This document shows, one piece after another, positions 52,259 to 63,746 of a DNA stretch of 64,000 nucleotides. Made by a program: the position numbers and the translations under genes. Every line of letters starts with the position of its first letter. The stretch's first letter is position 1. A model generated the notes under the pieces. The model saw only the letters and a list, made by a program, of their open reading frames with translations, had not been told where the DNA came from and ran no database searches. The DNA is from Osmia lignaria lignaria (taxonomy: Eukaryota; Arthropoda; Insecta; Hymenoptera; Megachilidae): the NCBI RefSeq assembly GCF_051020975.1, contig NW_027478159.1:13966501-14030500 (forward strand). The letters are read 5' to 3'.

Positions 52259-55200
52259 TCCTTTCTTTGAGATAACTCTGCACTATTGCGAGCTGTAAAT
52301 GCCACTTCCAGCTTAGCTGTGCAGAAGAAGAACAACAAGAAGAAGAAATATCTCGAAATATGTCCGTCAGGCCCCTTCCCTTGAGATATATCTGCAAATA
52401 TCTCGGAAACGAAGCGAGCTATGGCAAAATATTAAGAGACCTTTTTTGTAGAGAATTATGCTTCCTACAATTTATGTTCTATGATATTTTTTGATCAGAA
52501 GCGTAGTTTTCGAGATATATCGAGATATTTAAAAGTTCCGAAGCCGCACCAACATAATAGAGATACAGAAAAACCGTGGCCCCTTTCGTTGAGACAACTC
52601 TGCACTAGTGCGAGCCGCAAATGCCACTTCCAGCTTAGCTGTGCAGAAGAAGAACAACAAGAAGAAGAAATATCTCGAAATATGTCCGTCAGGCCACTTC
52701 CCTTGAGATAAATCTGCAAATATCTCGGAAACGAAGCGAGCTGTGGCAAAATGTTAAGAGACCTTTTTTGTAGAGAATTATGTTTCCTACTTTTTATGTT
52801 CCATGATATTTTTTGATCAGATGCGTAGTTCTCGAGATATATCAAGATATTTAAAAGTTCCGAAGCTGCACCAACATAATAGAGGTACAGAAACACCGTG
52901 GCCTCTTTCTTTGAGATAACTCTGCACTATTGCGAGCTGCAAATGCCACTTCCAGCTTAGCTGTGCAGAGGAAGAACAACAAGAATAAGAAATATCTCGA
53001 AATATGTCCGTCAGGCCAGTTCCTTTGAGCTGAATCTGCAAATATCTCGGAAACGAAGCGAGCTATGGCAAAATGTTAAGAGACGTTTTTGGTAGAGAAT
53101 TATGTTTCCTACAATTTATGTTCTATGATATTTTTTGATCAGAAGCGTAGTTTTCGAGATATATCGAGATATTTAAAAGTTCCGAAGCCGCACCAACATA
53201 ATAGGGATACAGAAACACCGTGGCCCCTTTCTTTGAGATAACTCTGCACTAGTGCGAGCCGCAAATGCCACTTCCAGCTTAGCTGTGCAGAAGAAGAACA
53301 ACAAGAACAAGAAATATCTCGAAATATGTCCGTCAGGCCCCTTCCCTTGAGATATATCTGCAAATATCTCGGAAACGAAGCAAGCTATAGCAAAATGTTG
53401 AGAGACCTTTTTTGTAGAGAATTATGTTTCCTACAATTTATGTTCTATGATATTTTTTGATCAGAAGCGTAGTTTTCGAGATATATCGAGATATTTAAAA
53501 GTTCCGAAGCCGCACCAACATAATAGAGATACAGAAACACCGTGGCCCCTTTCGTTGAGATAACTCTGCACTAGTGCGAGCCGCAAATGCCACTTCCAGC
53601 TTAGCTGTGCAGAAGAAGAACAACAAGAAGAAGAAATATCTCGAAATATGTCCGTCAGGCCAGTTCCTTTGAGCTGAATCTGCAAATATCTCGGAAACGA
53701 AGCGAGCTATGGCAAAATGTTAAGAGACGTTTTTTGTAGAGAATTATGTTTCCTACGATTTATGTTCTATGATATTTTTTGATCAGAAGCGTAGTTTTCG
53801 AGATATATCGAGATATTTAAAAGTTCCGAAGACGCACCAACATAATAGAGATACAGAAACACCGTGGCCCCTTTCTTTGAGATAACTGTGCCCTAGTGCG
53901 AGCCGCAAATGCCACTTCCAGCTTAGCTGTGCAGAAGAAGAACAACAAGAAGAAGAAATATCTCGAAATATGTCCGTCAGGCCAGTTCCTTTGAGCTGAA
54001 TCTGCAAATATCTCGGAAACGAAGCGAGCTATGGCAAAATGTTAAGAGACGTTTTTGGTAGAGAATTATGTTTCCTACAATTTATGTTCTATGATATTTT
54101 TTGATCAGAAGCGTAGTTTTCGAGATATATCGAGATATTTAAAAGTTCCGAAGCCGCACCAACATAATAGGGATACAGAAACACCGTGGCCCCTTTCTTT
54201 GAGATAACTCTGCACTAGTGCGAGCCGCAAATGCCACTTCCAGCTTAGCTGTGCAGAAGAAGAACAACAAGAACAAGAAATATCTCGAAATATGTCCGTC
54301 AGGCGCCTTCCCTTGAGATAAATCTCCAAATATCTCGGAAACGAAGCGAGCTATGGCAAAATGTTAAGAGACCTTTTTTGTAGAAAATTAGGTTTCCTAC
54401 TTTTTATGTTCTATGATATTTTTTGATCAGAAGCGTAGTTTTCGAGATATATCGAGATATTTAAAAGTTCCGAAGCCGCACCAACATAATAGAGATACAG
54501 AAACACCGTGGCCCCTTTCGTTGAGATAACTCTGCACTAGTGCGAGCCGCAAATGCCACTTCCAGCTTAGCTGTGCAGAAGAAGAACAACAAGAAGAAGA
54601 AATATCTCGAAATATGTCCGTCAGGCCAGTTCCTTTGAGCTGAATCTGCAAATATCTCGGAAACGAAGCGAGCTATGGCAAAATGTTAACAGACGTTTTT
54701 TGTAGAGAATTATGTTTCCTACGATTTATGTTCTATGATATTTTTTGATCAGAAGCGTAGTTTTCGAGATATATCGAGATATTTAAAAGTTCCGAAGACG
54801 CACCAACATAATAGAGATACAGAAACACCGTGGCCCCTTTCTTTGAGATAACTGTGCCCTAGTGCGAGCCGCAAATGCCACTTCCAGCTTAGCTGTGCAG
54901 AAGAAGAACAACAAGAAGAAGAAATATCTCGAAATATGTCCGTCAGGCCCCTTCCCTTGAGATATATCTGCAAATATCTCGGAAACGAAGCGAGCTATGG
55001 CAAAATGTTGAGAGACCTTTTTTGTAGAGAATTATGTTTCCTACAATTTATGTTTTATGATATTTTTTGATCAGAAGCGTAGTTTTCGAGATATATCGAG
55101 ATATTTAAAAGTTCCGAAGCCGCACCAACATAATAGAGATACAGAAACACCGTGGCCCCTTTCGTTGAGATAACTCTGCACTAGTGCGAGCCGCAAATGC

Positions 55201-55989
55201 CACTTCCAGCTTAGCTGTGCAGAAGAAGAACAACAAGAAGAAGAAATATCTCGAAATATGTCCGTCAGGCCAGTTCCTTTGAGCTGAATCTGCAAATATC
55301 TCGGAAACGAAGCGAGCTATGGCAAAATGTTAAGAGACGTTTTTTGTAGAGAATTATGTTTCCTACGATTTATGTTCTATGATATTTTTTGATCAGAAGC
55401 GTAGTTTTCGAGATATATCGAGATATTTAAAAGTTCCGAAGACGCACCAACATAATAGAGATACAGAAACACCGTGGCCCCTTTCTTTGAGATAACTGTG
55501 CCCTAGTGCGAGCCGCAAATGCCACTTCCAGCTTAGCTGTGCAGAAGAAGAACAACAAGAAGAAGAAATATCTCGAAATATGTCCGTCAGGCCCCTTCCC
55601 TTGAGATATATCTGCAAATATCTCGGAAACGAAGCGAGCTATGGCAAAATGTTAAGAGACCGTTTTTGTAGAGAATTAAGTTTCCTACTTTTTATGTTCT
55701 ATGATATTTTTTGATCAGACGCGTAGTTCTCGAGATATATCAAGATATTTAAAAGTTCCGAAGCCGCACCAACATAATAGAGATACAGAAACACCGTGGC
55801 CCCTTTCTTTGAGATAACTCTGCACTATTGCGAGCTGCAAATGCCACTTCCAGCTTAGCTGTGCAGAAGAAGAACAACAAGAAGAAGAAATATCTCGAAA
55901 TATGTCCGTCAGGCCCCTTCCCTTGAGATAAATCTGCAAATATCTCGGAAACGAAGAGAGCTATGGCAAAATGTTAAGAGACCTTTTTT
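52259..55989. repeat. Segment duplicated at a 15-monomer offset, copy 2
   Basis: Matches 47430-51160. The left break lies inside monomer 52157, which has GGCTCC at 52256 but then AATATTAAGAG and TTATGCTTCC as in 47328. The right break is near 55990, where GAGAATTAAG replaces GAAAATTAGG. Differences seen: AAACGAAGCAAGC (53380) against AAACAAAGCAAGC (48543), and GATATATCGAG against GATATAGCGAG. Confidence 0.9.
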
Positions 55990-56342
55990 GTAGAGAATTA
56001 AGTTTCCTACTTTTCATGTTCTATGATATTTTTTGATCAGATGCGTAGTTCTCGAGATATATCAAGATATTTAAAAGTTCCGAAGCCGCACCAACATAAT
56101 AGAGATACAGAAACACCGTGGCCCCTTTCTTTGAGATAACTCTGCACTATTGCAAGCTGTAAATGCCACTTCCAGCTTAGCTGTGCAGAAGAAGAACAAC
56201 AAGAAGAAGAAATATCTCGAAATATGTCCGTCAGGCCCCTTCCCTTGAGATATATCTGCAAATATCTCGGAAACGAAGCGAGCTATGGCAAAATATTAAG
56301 AGACATTTTTTGTAGAGAATTATGCTTCCTACAATTTATGTT

Positions 56343-56986
56343 CTATGATATTTTTTGATCAGAAGCGTAGTTTTCGAGATATATCGAGATATTTAAAAGT
56401 TCCGAAGCCGCACCAACATAATAGAGATACAGAAACACCGTGGCCCCTTTCGTTGAGACAACTCTGCACTAGTGCGAGCCGCAAATGCCACTTCCAGCTT
56501 AGCTGTGCAGAAGAAGAACAACAAGAAGAAGAAATATCTCGAAATATGTCCGTCAGGCCACTTCCCTTGAGATAAATCTGCAAATATCTCGGAAACGAAG
56601 CGAGCTGTGGCAAAATGTTAAGAGACCTTTTTTGTAGAGAATTATGTTTCCTACTTTTTATGTTCGATGATATTTTTTGATCAGATGCGTAGTTCTCGAG
56701 ATATATCAAGATATTTAAAAGTTCCGAAGCTGCACCAACATAATAGAGGTACAGAAACACCGTGGCCTCTTTCTTTGAGATAACTCTGCACTATTGCGAG
56801 CTGCAAATGCCACTTCCAGCTTAGCTGTGCAGAGGAAGAACAACAAGAAGAAGAAATATCTCGAAATATGTCCGTCAGGCCAGTTCCTTTGAGCTGAATC
56901 TGCAAATATCTCGGAAACGAAGCGAGCTATGGCAAAATGTTTGGAGACGTTTTTGGTAGAGAATTATGTTTCCTACAATTTATGTT
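56343..56986. repeat. Two-monomer diverged copy of 52479-53122
   Basis: Shares GAGACAACTC and the AATAGAGGTAC with GGCCTCTTT monomer order, and follows TTATGCTTCC, but has GAAACACCG instead of GAAAAACCG, TGTTCGATG instead of TGTTCCATG, and AAGAAGAAG instead of AAGAATAAG. It probably preserves the older state of this pair. Confidence 0.78.
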
Positions 56987-57307
56987 CTATGATATTTTTT
57001 GATCAGAAGCGTAGTTTTCGAGATATATCGAGATATTTAAAAGTTCCGAAGCCGCACCAACATAATAGGGATACAGAAACACCGTGGCCCCTTTCTTTGA
57101 GATAACTCTGACTAGTGCGAGCCGCAAATGCCACTTCCAGCTTAGCTGTGCAGAAGAAGAACAACAAGAACAAGAAATATCTCGAAATATGTCCGTCAGG
57201 CGCCTTCCCTTGAGATAAATCTCCAAATATCTCGGAAACGAAGCGAGCTATGGCAAAATGTTAAGAGACCTTTTTTGTAGAAAATTAGGTTTCCTACTTT
57301 TTATGTT
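56987..57307. repeat. 321-bp monomer, 1-bp deletion near 57110
   Basis: AACTCTGACTAGTG replaces AACTCTGCACTAGTG, with one net base lost. The rest (AACAAGAAATATC, AGGCGCCTTCC, AAATCTCCAAAT, GAAAATTAGG) matches monomers 45396, 49260 and 54089, which lack the deletion, so it arose after those copies separated. Confidence 0.9.
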
Positions 57308-58272
57308 CTATGATATTTTTTGATCAGATGCGTAGTTCTCGAGATATATCAAGATATTTAAAAGTTCCGAAGCCGCACCAACATAATAGAGATACAGAAA
57401 CACCGTGGCCCCTTTCTTTGAGATAACTCTGCACTATTGCGAGCTGTGAATGCCACTTCCAGCTTCGCTGTGCAGAAGAAGAACAACAAGAAGAAGAAAT
57501 ATCTCGAAATATGTCCGTCAGGCCCCTTCCCTTGAGATATATCTGCAAATATCTCGGAAACGAAGCGAGCTATGGCAAAATGTTAAGAGACCTTTTTTGT
57601 AGAGAATTATGTTTCCTACAATTTATGTTCTATGATATTTTTTGATCAGAAGCGTAGTTTTCGAGATATATCGAGATATTTAAAAGTTCCGAAGCCGCAC
57701 CAACATAATAGAGATACAGAAACACCGTGGCCCCTTTCTTTGAGATAACTCTGCACTAGTGCGAGCTGCCAATCCCACTTCCAGCTTAGCTGTGCAGAAG
57801 AAGAACAACAAGAAGAAGAAATATCTCGAAATATGTCCGTCAGGCCCCTTCCCTTGAGATAAATCTGCAAATATCTCGGAAACGAAGCGAGCTATGGCAA
57901 AATGTTAAGAGACCTTTTTTGTAGAGAATTAAGTTTCCTACTTTTTATGTTGTATGATATTTCTGGTTAAATGCGTAGTTCTCGAGATATATCAAGATAT
58001 TTAAAAGTTCCGAAGCCGCACCAACATAATAGAGATACAGAAACACCGTGGCCCCTTTCTTTGAGATAACTCTGCACTATTGCGAGCTGCAAATGCCACT
58101 TCCAGCTTAGCTGTGCAGAGGAAGAACAACAAGAAGAAGAAGTATCTCGAAATATGTCCGTCAGGCCCGTTCCTTTGAGCTGAATCTGCAAATATCTCGG
58201 AAACGAAGCGAGCAATGGCAAAATGCTAAGAGACGTTTCTTGTAGAGAATTATGTTTCCTACAATTTATGTT
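57308..58272. repeat. Three-monomer unique segment, copy 2
   Basis: Matches 51192-52156 at all listed private variants, including TTCTATGGTATT just past the right end (58270 and 52154). Similarity stops at 58323 (GATATGTAAAAG against GATATTTAAAAG). Confidence 0.92.
57952..58272. repeat. 321-bp monomer with diverged head, copy of 51836
   Basis: Same CTGGTTAAATG head and 1-bp loss (57961-57973), carried by the three-monomer duplication and not independent. Confidence 0.9.
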
Positions 58273-59238
58273 CTATGGTATTTTTTGATCAGAAGCGTAG
58301 TTTTCGAGATATATCGAGATATGTAAAAGTTCCGAAGCCGCACCAACATAATAGAGATACAGAAACACCGTGGCCCCTTTCTTTGGGATAACTCTGCACT
58401 CTTGCGAGCTGCAAATGCCACTTCCAGCTTAGCTGTGCAGAAGAAGAACAACAGGAAGAAGAAATATCTCGAAATATGTCCGTCAGGCTACTTCCCTTGA
58501 GATAAATCTGCAAATATCCCGGAAACGAAGTGAGCTATGGCAAAATGTTAAGAGACCTTTTTTGTAGAGAATTAAGTTTCCTACTTTTTATGTTCGATGA
58601 TATTTTTTGATCAGATGCGTAGTTCTCGAGATATATCAAGATATTTAAAAGTTCCGAAGCTGCACCAACATAATAGAGGTACAGAAACACCGTGGCCTCT
58701 TTCTTTGAGATAACTCTGCACTATTGCGAGCTGCAAATGCCACTTCCAGCTTAGCTGTGCAGAAGAAGAACAACAAGAAGAAGAAATATCTCGAAATATG
58801 TCCGTCAGGCCCCTTCCCTTGAGATAAATCTGCAAATATCTCGGAAACGAAGAGAGCTTTGGCAAAATGTTAAGAGACCTTTTTTGCAGAGAATTAAGTT
58901 TCCTACTTTTCATGTTCTATGATATTTTTTGATCAGATGCGTAGTTCTCGAGATATATCAAGATATTTAAAACTTCCGAAGCAGCACCAACATAATAGAG
59001 ATACAGAAACACCGTGGCCCCTTTCTTTGAGATAACTCTGCACTATTGCGAGCTGTAAATGCCACTTCCAGCTTAGCTGTGCAGAAGAAGAACAACAAGA
59101 AGAAGAAATATCTCGAAATATGTCCGTCAGGCCCCTTCCCTTGAGATAAATATGCAAATATCTCGGAAACGAAGCGAGCTATGGCAAAATGTTAAGAGAC
59201 CTTTTTTGTAGAGAATTAAGTTTCCTACTTTTTATGTT

Positions 59239-60204
59239 CTATGATATTTTTTGATCAGATGCGTAGTTCTCGAGATATATCAAGATATTTAAAAGTTCCG
59301 AAGCCGCACCAACATAATAGAGATACAGAAATACCGTGGCCCCTTTCTTTGAGATAACTCTGCACTATTGCGAGCTGCAAATGCCACTTCCAGCTTAGCT
59401 GTGCAGAGGAAGAACAACAAGAAGAAGAAATATCTCGAAATATGTCCGTCAGGCCAGTTCCTTTGAGCTGAATCTGCAAATATCTCGGAAACGAAACGAG
59501 CTATGTCAAAATGTTAAGAGACGTTTTTTGTAGAGAATTATGTTTCCTACAATTTATGTTCTATGATATTTTTTGATCAGAAGCGTAGTTTTCGAGATAT
59601 ATCGAGATATTTAAAAGTTCCGAAGACGCACCAACATAATAGAGATACAGAAACACCGTGGCCCCTTTCTTTGAGATAACTCTGCACTAGTGCGAGCCGC
59701 AAATGCCACTTCCAGCTTAGCTGTGCAGAAGAAGAACAACAAGAAGAAGAAATATCTCGAAATATGTCCGTCAGGCCCCTTCCCTTGAGATATATCTGCA
59801 AATATCTCGGAAACGAAGAGAGCTATGGCAAAATGTTAAGAGACCTTTTTTGTAGAGAATTACGTTTCCTACTTTTCATGTTCTATGATATTTTTTGATC
59901 GGATGCGTAGTTCTCGAGATATATCAAGATATTTAAAAGTTCCGAAGCCGCACCAACATAATAGAGATACAGAAACACCGTGGCCCCTTTCTTTGAGATA
60001 ACTCTGCACTATTGCGAGCTGTAAATGCCACTTCCAGCTTAGCTGTGCAGAAGAAGAACAACAAGAAGAAGAAATATCTCGAAATATGCCCGTCAGGCCC
60101 CTTCCCTTGAGATATATCTGCAAATATCTCGGAAACGAAGCGAGCTATGGCAAAATGTTAAGAGACCTTTTTTGTAGAGAATTATGTTTCCTACAATTTA
60201 TGTT
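59239..60204. repeat. Three-monomer block, copy 1
   Basis: Order: AGGCCAGTTCC module with GAAACGAAACGAGC; GAAGACGCACC with AAGAGAGC and GAATTACG; GATCGGATGCG with ATATGCCCGTC. It repeats at 60205-61170, offset 966. The first monomers differ, with GATATGTAAAAG only in copy 2. Confidence 0.85.
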
Positions 60205-61170
60205 CTATGATATTTTTTGATCAGAAGCGTAGTTTTCGAGATATATCGAGATATGTAAAAGTTCCGAAGCCGCACCAACATAATAGAGATACAGAAACAC
60301 CGTGGCCCCTTTCTTTGAGATAACTCTGCACTATTGCGAGCTGCAAATGCCACTTCCAGCTTAGCTGTGCAGAGGAAGAACAACAAGAAGAAGAAATATC
60401 TCGAAATATGTCCGTCAGGCCAGTTCCTTTGAGCTGAATCTGCAAATATCTCGGAAACGAAACGAGCTATGGCAAAATGTTAAGAGACGTTTTTTGTAGA
60501 GAATTATGTTTCCTACAATTTATGTTCTATGATATTTTTTGATCAGAAGCGTAGTTTTCGAGATATATCGAGATATTTAAAAGTTCCGAAGACGCACCAA
60601 CATAATAGAGATACAGAAACACCGTGGCCCCTCTCTTTGAGATAACTCTGCACTAGTGCGAGCCGCAAATGCCACTTCCAGCTTAGCTGTGCAGAAGAAG
60701 AACAACAAGAAGAAGAAATATCTCGAAATATGTCCGTCAGGCCCCTTCCCTTGAGATATATCTGCAAATATCTCGGAAACGAAGAGAGCTATGGCAAAAT
60801 GTTAAGAGACCTTTTTTGTAGAGAATTACGTTTCCTACTTTTCATGTTCTATGATATTTTTTGATCGGATGCGTAGTTCTCGAGATATATCAAGATATTT
60901 AAAAGTTCCGAAGCCGCACCAACATAATAGAGATACAGAAACACCGTGGCCCCTTTCTTTGAGATAACTCTGCACTATTGCGAGCTGTAAATGCCACTTC
61001 CAGCTTAGCTGTGCAGAAGAAGAACAACAAGAAGAAGAAATATCTCGAAATATGCCCGTCAGGCCCCTTCCCTTGAGATATATCTGCAAATATCTCGGAA
61101 ACGAAGCGAGCTATGGCAAAATGTTAAGAGACCTTTTTTGTAGAGAATTATGTTTGCTACAATTTATGTT
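60205..61170. repeat. Three-monomer block, copy 2
   Basis: Second copy of 59239-60204. GATCGGATGCG occurs at 59896 and 60862, and again at 62150 in the next repeat. Confidence 0.85.
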
Positions 61171-61814
61171 CTATGATATTTTTTGATCAGAAGCGTAGTT
61201 TTCGAGATATATCGAGATATTTAAAAGTTCCGAAGCCGCACCAACATAATAGAGATGCAGAAACACCGTGGCCCCTTTCTTTGAGATAACTCTGCACTAG
61301 TGCGAGCCGCAAATGCCACTTCCAGCTTAGCTGTGCAGAAGAAGAACAACAAGAAGAAGAAATATCTCGAAATATGTCCGTCAGGCCCCTTCCCTTGAGA
61401 TAAATCTGCAAATATCTCGGAAACGAAGCGTGCTATGGCAAAATGTTAAGAGACTTTTTTTGTAGAGAATTAAGTTTCCTACTTTTTATGTTCTATGATA
61501 TTTTTCGATCAGAGGCGTAGTTATCGAGATATATCAAGATATTTAAAAGTTCCGAAGCCTCACCAACGTAATAGAGATACAGAAACACCGTGGCCCCTTT
61601 CTTTGAGATAACTCTGCACGATTGCGAGCTGGAAATGCCACTTCCAGTTTAGCTGTGCAGAAAAAGAACAACAAGAAGAAGAAATATCTCGAAATATGTC
61701 CATCAGGACCCTTCCCTTGAGATATATCTGCAAATATCTCGGAAACGAAATGAGCTATGGCAAAATGTTAAGAGACCTTTTTTGTAGAGAATTATGTTTC
61801 CTACAATTTATGTT
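60849..61814. repeat. Three-monomer run repeated at 62137-63102
   Basis: Order: GATCGGATGCG; GAGATGCAG with GAAGCGTGC and GACTTTTTTTG; CGATCAGAGGCG with AGTTATCGAG and CCTCACCAACG. The same order follows at 62137-63102, offset 1288 (four monomers, because 61815 intervenes). Confidence 0.83.
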
Positions 61815-62136
61815 CTATGATATTTTTTGATCAGAAGCGTAGTTTTCGAGATATATCGAGATATGTAAAAGTTCCGAAGCCGCACCAACATAATAGAGAT
61901 ACAGAAACACCGTGGCCCCTTTCTTTGAGATAACTCTGCACTAGTGCGAGCCGCAAATGCCACTTCCAGCTTAGCTGTGCAGAAGAAGAACAACAAGAAG
62001 AAGAAATATCTCGAAATATTTCCGTCAGGCCCCTTCCCTTGAGATATATCTGCAAATATCTCGGAAACGAAGAGAGCTATGGCAAAATGTTAAGAGACCT
62101 TTTTTGTAGAGAATTACGTTTCCTACTTTTCATGTT

Positions 62137-63102
62137 CTATGATATTTTTTGATCGGATGCGTAGTTCTCGAGATATATCAAGATATTTAAAAGTTCCGAA
62201 GCCGCACCAACATAATAGAGATACAGAAACACCGTGGCCCCTTCCTTTGAGATAACTCTGCACTATTACGAGCTGTGAATGCCACTTCCAGCTTAGCTGT
62301 GCAGAAGAAGAACAACAAGAAGAAGAAATATCTCGAAATATGCCCGTCAGGCCCCTTCCCTTGAGATATATCTGCAAATATCTCGGAAACGAAGCGAGCT
62401 ATGGCAAAATGTTAAGAGACCTTTTTTGTAGAGAATTATGTTTGCTACAATTTATGTTCTATGATATTTTTTGATCAGAAGCGTAGTTTTCGAGATATAT
62501 CGAGATATTTAAAAGTTCCGAAGCAGCACCAACATAATAGAGATGCAGAAACACCGTGGCCCCTTTCTTTGAGATAACTCTGCACTAGTGCGAGCCGCAA
62601 ATGCCACTTCCAGCTTAGCTGTGCAGAAGAAGAACAACAAGAAGAAGAAATATCTCGAAATATGTCCGTCAGGCCCCTTCCCTTGAGATAAATCTGCAAA
62701 TATCTCGGAAACGAAGCGTGCTATGGCAAAATGTTAAGAGACTTTTTTTGTAGAGAATTAAGTTTCCTACTTTTTATGTTCTATGATATTTTTCGATCAG
62801 AGGCGCAGTTATCGAGATATATCAAGATATTTAAAAGTTCCGAAGCCTCACCAACGTAATAGAGATACAGAAACACCGTGGCCCCTTTCTTTGAGATAAC
62901 TCTGCACTATTGCGAGCTGTAAATGCCACTTCCAGCTTAGCTGTGCAGAAGAAGAACAACAAGAAGAAGAAATATCTCGAAATATGCCCGTCAGGCCCCT
63001 TCCCTTGAGATATATCTGCAAATATCTCGGAAACGAAGCGAGCTATGGCAAAATCTTAAGAGACCTTTTTTGTAGAGAATTATGTTTGCTACAATTTATG
63101 TT
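62137..63102. repeat. Second copy of the GATCGG / GATGCAG / CCTCACC run
   Basis: Repeats the markers of 60849-61814. The last monomer here (62781) switches after about 62900 to a GTAAATGCC, ATGCCCGTC and TTTGCTACAATTT right half, so it is a hybrid. Confidence 0.8.
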
Positions 63103-63746
63103 CTATGATATTTTTTGATCAGAAGCGTAGTTTTCGAGATATATCGAGATATTTAAAAGTTCCGAAGCCGCAACAACATAATAGAGATGCAGAAACACCG
63201 TGGCCCCTTTCTTTGAGATAACTCTGCACTAGTGCGAGCCGCAAATGCCACTTCCAGCTTAGCTGTGCAGAAGAAGAACAACAAGAAGAAGAAATATCTC
63301 GAAATATGTCCGTCAGGCCCCTTCCCTTGAGATAAATCTGCAAATATCTCGGAAACGAAGCGTGCTATGGCAAAATGTTAAGAGACTTTTTTTGTAGAGA
63401 ATTAAGTTTTCTACTTTTTATGTTCTATGATATTTTTCGATCAGAGGCGTAGTTATCGAGATATATCAAGATATTTAAAAGTTCCGAAGCCTCACCAACG
63501 TAATAGAGATACAGAAACACCGTGGCCCCTTTCTTTGAGATAACTCTGCACGATTGCGAGCTGGAAATGCCACTTCCAGTTTAGCTGTGCAGAAGAAGAA
63601 CAACAAGAAGAAGAAATATCTCGAAATATGTCCGTCAGGCCACTTCCCTTGAGATAAATCTGCAAATATCTCGGAAACGAAGCGAGCTATGGCAAAATGT
63701 TAAGAGACCTTTTTTGTAGAGAATTAAGTTTCCTACTTTTTATGTT
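63103..63746. repeat. Third GATGCAG / CCTCACC dimer
   Basis: Monomer 63103 (GAGATGCAG, CCGCAACAAC, GAAGCGTGC) and monomer 63425 (AGTTATCGAG, CCTCACCAACG, TGCACGATTG with CTGGAAATG) repeat the pairs at 61171 and 62459. Confidence 0.8.
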
